Positions 61,781 through 64,000 of a DNA stretch of 64,000 bases are shown one piece after another; position 1 is the first letter of the stretch; the number at the start of each line of letters is the position of its first letter. The stretch is from assembly GCA_002842045.1 (NCBI GenBank), contig PHBX01000006.1, positions 124,001 through 188,000 on the forward strand. The letters run 5' to 3'. The notes beneath the pieces were generated by a model that saw nothing but the letters and a program-made list of their open reading frames with translations, searched no databases and was not told the origin of the DNA. A program made the position numbers and the translations under genes. The stretch is from Chloroflexi bacterium HGW-Chloroflexi-3 (GTDB taxonomy: Bacteria; Chloroflexota; Anaerolineae; Anaerolineales; Anaerolineaceae).

Positions 61781-63955
61781 CTAAAACAAAATCAAATAGA
61801 AGATAAAACCACCCAGCAACGAAAATGCGAGCGCAAGAATCATGTAGTCTTGAATCCGGCCAGATTGTGTGACTTTGAGATTGGTTCCGATTTTCTTTGT
61901 CCCGGAAGCCATTTTGTCGCCACCTTTGTTGATGACCGGTAAATCGAACCAATACCTGAATTTGTCACCTAACCAGAGACTGATTTTTCCAATTCCGTGC
62001 AGGAATCCATCAAAAATCTTTTGATCAAACAATTGATAGACAATTTTTTCGGAAAACCATCGGGCTGGTCTAATAAATACGAATTGATAGAACTCATCGA
62101 TATAATATTTGTTTGCCAATACTTTATAGAACCCGGAAAGTGACCACTCTAATGGATCTTTATCGCTTTCTTTGATCCTTCGGTAAAGGAGTCCACCCAG
62201 GAATAAACCACCCAGGCTAACCACCAGGGAAGTGATCAGTGGGATAGAGCTGTGATGCTCAACAACAGCATGTTCACCATTCAGCATCGTCCCTAAAAAT
62301 GACTCAAGCCAGTTAGGTACCAAACCCCCAATGACAGGGAAATACTCTGGTATACCCACCCAACCAACCGTAATTGCAAAAAATGATAATATGATCAATG
62401 GAAATGTCATGGTTGTTGGGGTTTCATGAGCATGTTTTGCAGCTTCTGAACGCGCATTACCAAGGAATACGAGAGAGATTTGCCGCATTGTATAAAAAGC
62501 AGTAATAAACGCGGATATTGCCAACACCCAAAATACAATACTGAAGCCACCATTGAATGCACCGGAAAGGATTTCATCTTTGGACCAAAATCCGGCAGTT
62601 ATAAAGGGAAATCCTGCCAGGGCGAATCCCCCAATAACAAAGGTTACAAATGTTTTAGGCATTTTTTTATAAAGCCCACCCATGTTATACATATCCTGCG
62701 GATCAATATGTTCCTGCGTATGTAATACCCCATGTTCCATTCCGTGAATAATAGATCCTGATCCGAGGAATAACAAAGCTTTGAAAATAGCGTGAGTTAC
62801 AAGATGAAAAGCAGCGGCAATATAAGCACCCACACCCAAAGCAGCAATCATAAATCCCAATTGAGAGATGGTGGAATACGCAAGCACTCTTTTCACATCT
62901 CTTTGGGCAACAGCAATTGTCGCAGAGAATAATGCCGTAAATGAACCAATCACAGCCATCACCAGCATAGGTGTGGTGAGTGCTGCTCCTCCATCCCAAC
63001 CTGCTGACAGCACCGGGAAGAACCGTATCGCCAGATAAACACCGGCCGAAACCATCGTAGCGGCGTGAATCATTGCTGATACAGGTGTTGGGCCTTCCAT
63101 TGCATCGGGCAACCAGACATGCAAGGGGAATTGGGAGCTTTTGCCAACTACCCCCATAAATATGAGCAATCCGATCAACCCAGCCCAGGATAAACCGAGA
63201 ACAGGCGAAATGGATGCTGCAAGATTATGGATGACACTCTCAGAAAAAATTACTTCATATTGAAGACTCCCTGTGATGGTGTAGAGAGCTGCCAAACCAA
63301 TCAACATAAAAACATCACCAATACGTGTGGTTAAAAAGGCTTTTTGAGCGGCAGCTTTTGCGGATGGTTTCGCGTACCAGAAACCGATCAACAAATAGGA
63401 GCATAAACCCATAATTTCCCAACCAATATACAGGGTAAGTAAATTGTTGCTGACCACCAACAAATACATGGCAAAAGCAAATAATCCAAAGAACCCAAAA
63501 AACCGCGCATACATCGGCTCAATCGAAGGACCGTACTGGTGTTTTCCTTCCTGATCAATGATTTCCGCTCCGTGGGGTGGTAATCCAGGTCGATCATGAT
63601 CCCCTTCAGGTTGGCCAAAATTATGATATCCAACACTGTAAATAAAAATCATTAAAATCGTCCAGGAGACGAAAAACAAAGTGATTGTTGTAAGAGCATC
63701 AACCTGTACACCAATCTTCAACCATGTTTCTGCAGTTGGTAACCAGGAAATTGAACTGGTGAGTCCGTTCTCTATGACTTCTTGATTGGTCACTGCAAAG
63801 ACAAAAATGATCATACTTAGCAACCAGGAGATGGCAGCTGAACCGATAGCGATTGTATGGCTCAAACGATTATTTTTATAAGTTACCAGAAAAATGATAA
63901 AAAAAGCCAGAAGCGGAGCTAATGGGATCAACCAGGTGATGAGTTCATAATTCAT
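61781..63955 (-). CDS. nuoL: NADH-quinone oxidoreductase subunit L
   Basis: A 724-residue subunit, longer than the usual 610-670. The core blocks are present: ILMIFIYSVGYH, LLTLYIGWEIMGLCSYLLIG, SSQFPLHVWLPDAMEGPTPV and KRVLAYSTISQLGFMIAALG. Compared with the family it has a hydrophilic insert of about 40 residues (about 108-150, with HDRPGLPPHGAEIID), and an extended C-terminus with the long lateral helix and a final membrane segment. GGAGG precedes ATG 63955. Confidence 0.94.
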   Translation of the reverse strand: MNYELITWLIPLAPLLAFFIIFLVTYKNNRLSHTIAIGSAAISWLLSMIIFVFAVTNQEVIENGLTSSISWLPTAETWLKIGVQVDALTTITLFFVSWTILMIFIYSVGYHNFGQPEGDHDRPGLPPHGAEIIDQEGKHQYGPSIEPMYARFFGFFGLFAFAMYLLVVSNNLLTLYIGWEIMGLCSYLLIGFWYAKPSAKAAAQKAFLTTRIGDVFMLIGLAALYTITGSLQYEVIFSESVIHNLAASISPVLGLSWAGLIGLLIFMGVVGKSSQFPLHVWLPDAMEGPTPVSAMIHAATMVSAGVYLAIRFFPVLSAGWDGGAALTTPMLVMAVIGSFTALFSATIAVAQRDVKRVLAYSTISQLGFMIAALGVGAYIAAAFHLVTHAIFKALLFLGSGSIIHGMEHGVLHTQEHIDPQDMYNMGGLYKKMPKTFVTFVIGGFALAGFPFITAGFWSKDEILSGAFNGGFSIVFWVLAISAFITAFYTMRQISLVFLGNARSEAAKHAHETPTTMTFPLIILSFFAITVGWVGIPEYFPVIGGLVPNWLESFLGTMLNGEHAVVEHHSSIPLITSLVVSLGGLFLGGLLYRRIKESDKDPLEWSLSGFYKVLANKYYIDEFYQFVFIRPARWFSEKIVYQLFDQKIFDGFLHGIGKISLWLGDKFRYWFDLPVINKGGDKMASGTKKIGTNLKVTQSGRIQDYMILALAFSLLGGFIFYLILF

Positions 63956-63967
63956 TGATATCCTCCA

Positions 63968-64000
63968 TTAACCTTTGAGTACATTAATATCTGAAGCAAC
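63968..64000 (-). CDS. nuoK: NADH-quinone oxidoreductase subunit K, last residues
   Basis: The right edge holds the final ten codons on the minus strand, VASDINVLKG, then TAA at 63968-63970. NuoK proteins commonly end in ...DINVLKG-like tails, and nuoK is the expected gene before nuoL. The rest lies outside the window. Confidence 0.75.
   Translation of the reverse strand, partial: VASDINVLKG

Noticed and set aside
1..64000. CRISPR arrays, insertion sequences, rRNA operons
   Set aside because: No regularly spaced repeats, transposase-like proteins or rRNA sequences were seen on reading both strands.

Overview
The window reads as chromosomal core plus light accessory DNA of a moderately AT-rich, anaerobic, fermentative bacterium. 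The gene set fits the phylum Chloroflexota, class Anaerolineae or close to it. Pointers are a tandem pair of nuoM genes in a complex I operon, an F0 ATP synthase operon with a short b-delta fusion, a TIGR03663-type membrane glycosyltransferase with an NHL propeller, DUF5667 and DUF4395 proteins, archaeal-type ProRS, inositol-3-phosphate synthase, a MoaD-tungsten aldehyde ferredoxin oxidoreductase pair, and an indolepyruvate oxidoreductase with ADP-forming acyl-CoA synthetase. The taxonomy is an inference from gene content, not from a marker phylogeny.

Layout. 1-600: 5' end of metH on the minus strand behind a textbook SAM-I riboswitch and terminator. 700-7230: plus-strand run of a small membrane protein, selA, an M24 peptidase, tsaD, an ECF sigma/anti-sigma pair, and a thiol-redox trio (zinc ribbon, protein disulfide oxidoreductase, OsmC). 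7227-15610 (minus): an MFS exporter, then a polysaccharide deacetylase lipoprotein followed by three paralogous LysM/M23 lipoproteins, then inositol-3-phosphate synthase. 16031-22620: an AAC(3)-DUF4910 fusion, tRNA-Pro(CGG), a MoCo-sulfurase-like PLP enzyme, manA, mnmA and a DUF4395 protein. 22617-28922 (minus): indolepyruvate oxidoreductase with an ADP-forming CoA ligase, a YciH-like factor, and two Hsp20 genes with the remnant of a third. 29111-35665: ECF sigma plus DUF5667 protein, an MFS transporter, and the glycosyltransferase-NHL fusion. 35768-36574 holds two decayed genes: a small Gly-zipper protein with a dinucleotide frameshift, and a PUA-like protein cut by one in-frame TGA. 36610-43853: EamA transporter, MoaD plus aldehyde ferredoxin oxidoreductase, a small membrane protein, a GNAT and ClpC. 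44082-51738: gmd, LMW phosphatase, MazG-like, LOG-like, proS, an unknown helical protein, rpsO and pnp. 51923-64000 (minus): an EcsC/zinc-ribbon protein, murE, the F0 part of ATP synthase (atpZ-B-E-b/delta), and nuoN-M-M-L-K running off the right edge.

How it fits together. Amino-acid fermentation (IOR plus ADP-ACS) and the tungsto-enzyme (AOR) would be linked through ferredoxin. Complex I and the ATP synthase sit side by side and would couple electron flow to ATP. The cell-envelope genes (murE, LysM/M23 set, deacetylase, gmd, manA, inositol-phosphate synthase, glycosyltransferase) indicate active peptidoglycan and glycan metabolism.

No CRISPR array, transposase, prophage or rRNA was seen. 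The most noteworthy items are the three LysM-(lytic-transglycosylase-like)-M23 paralogues, the unusually short b-delta fusion with the F1 genes absent, the AAC(3)-DUF4910 fusion, the TGA-interrupted PUA-like gene, operator-like palindromes placed on -35 boxes, and several promoters predicted to make leaderless mRNAs.
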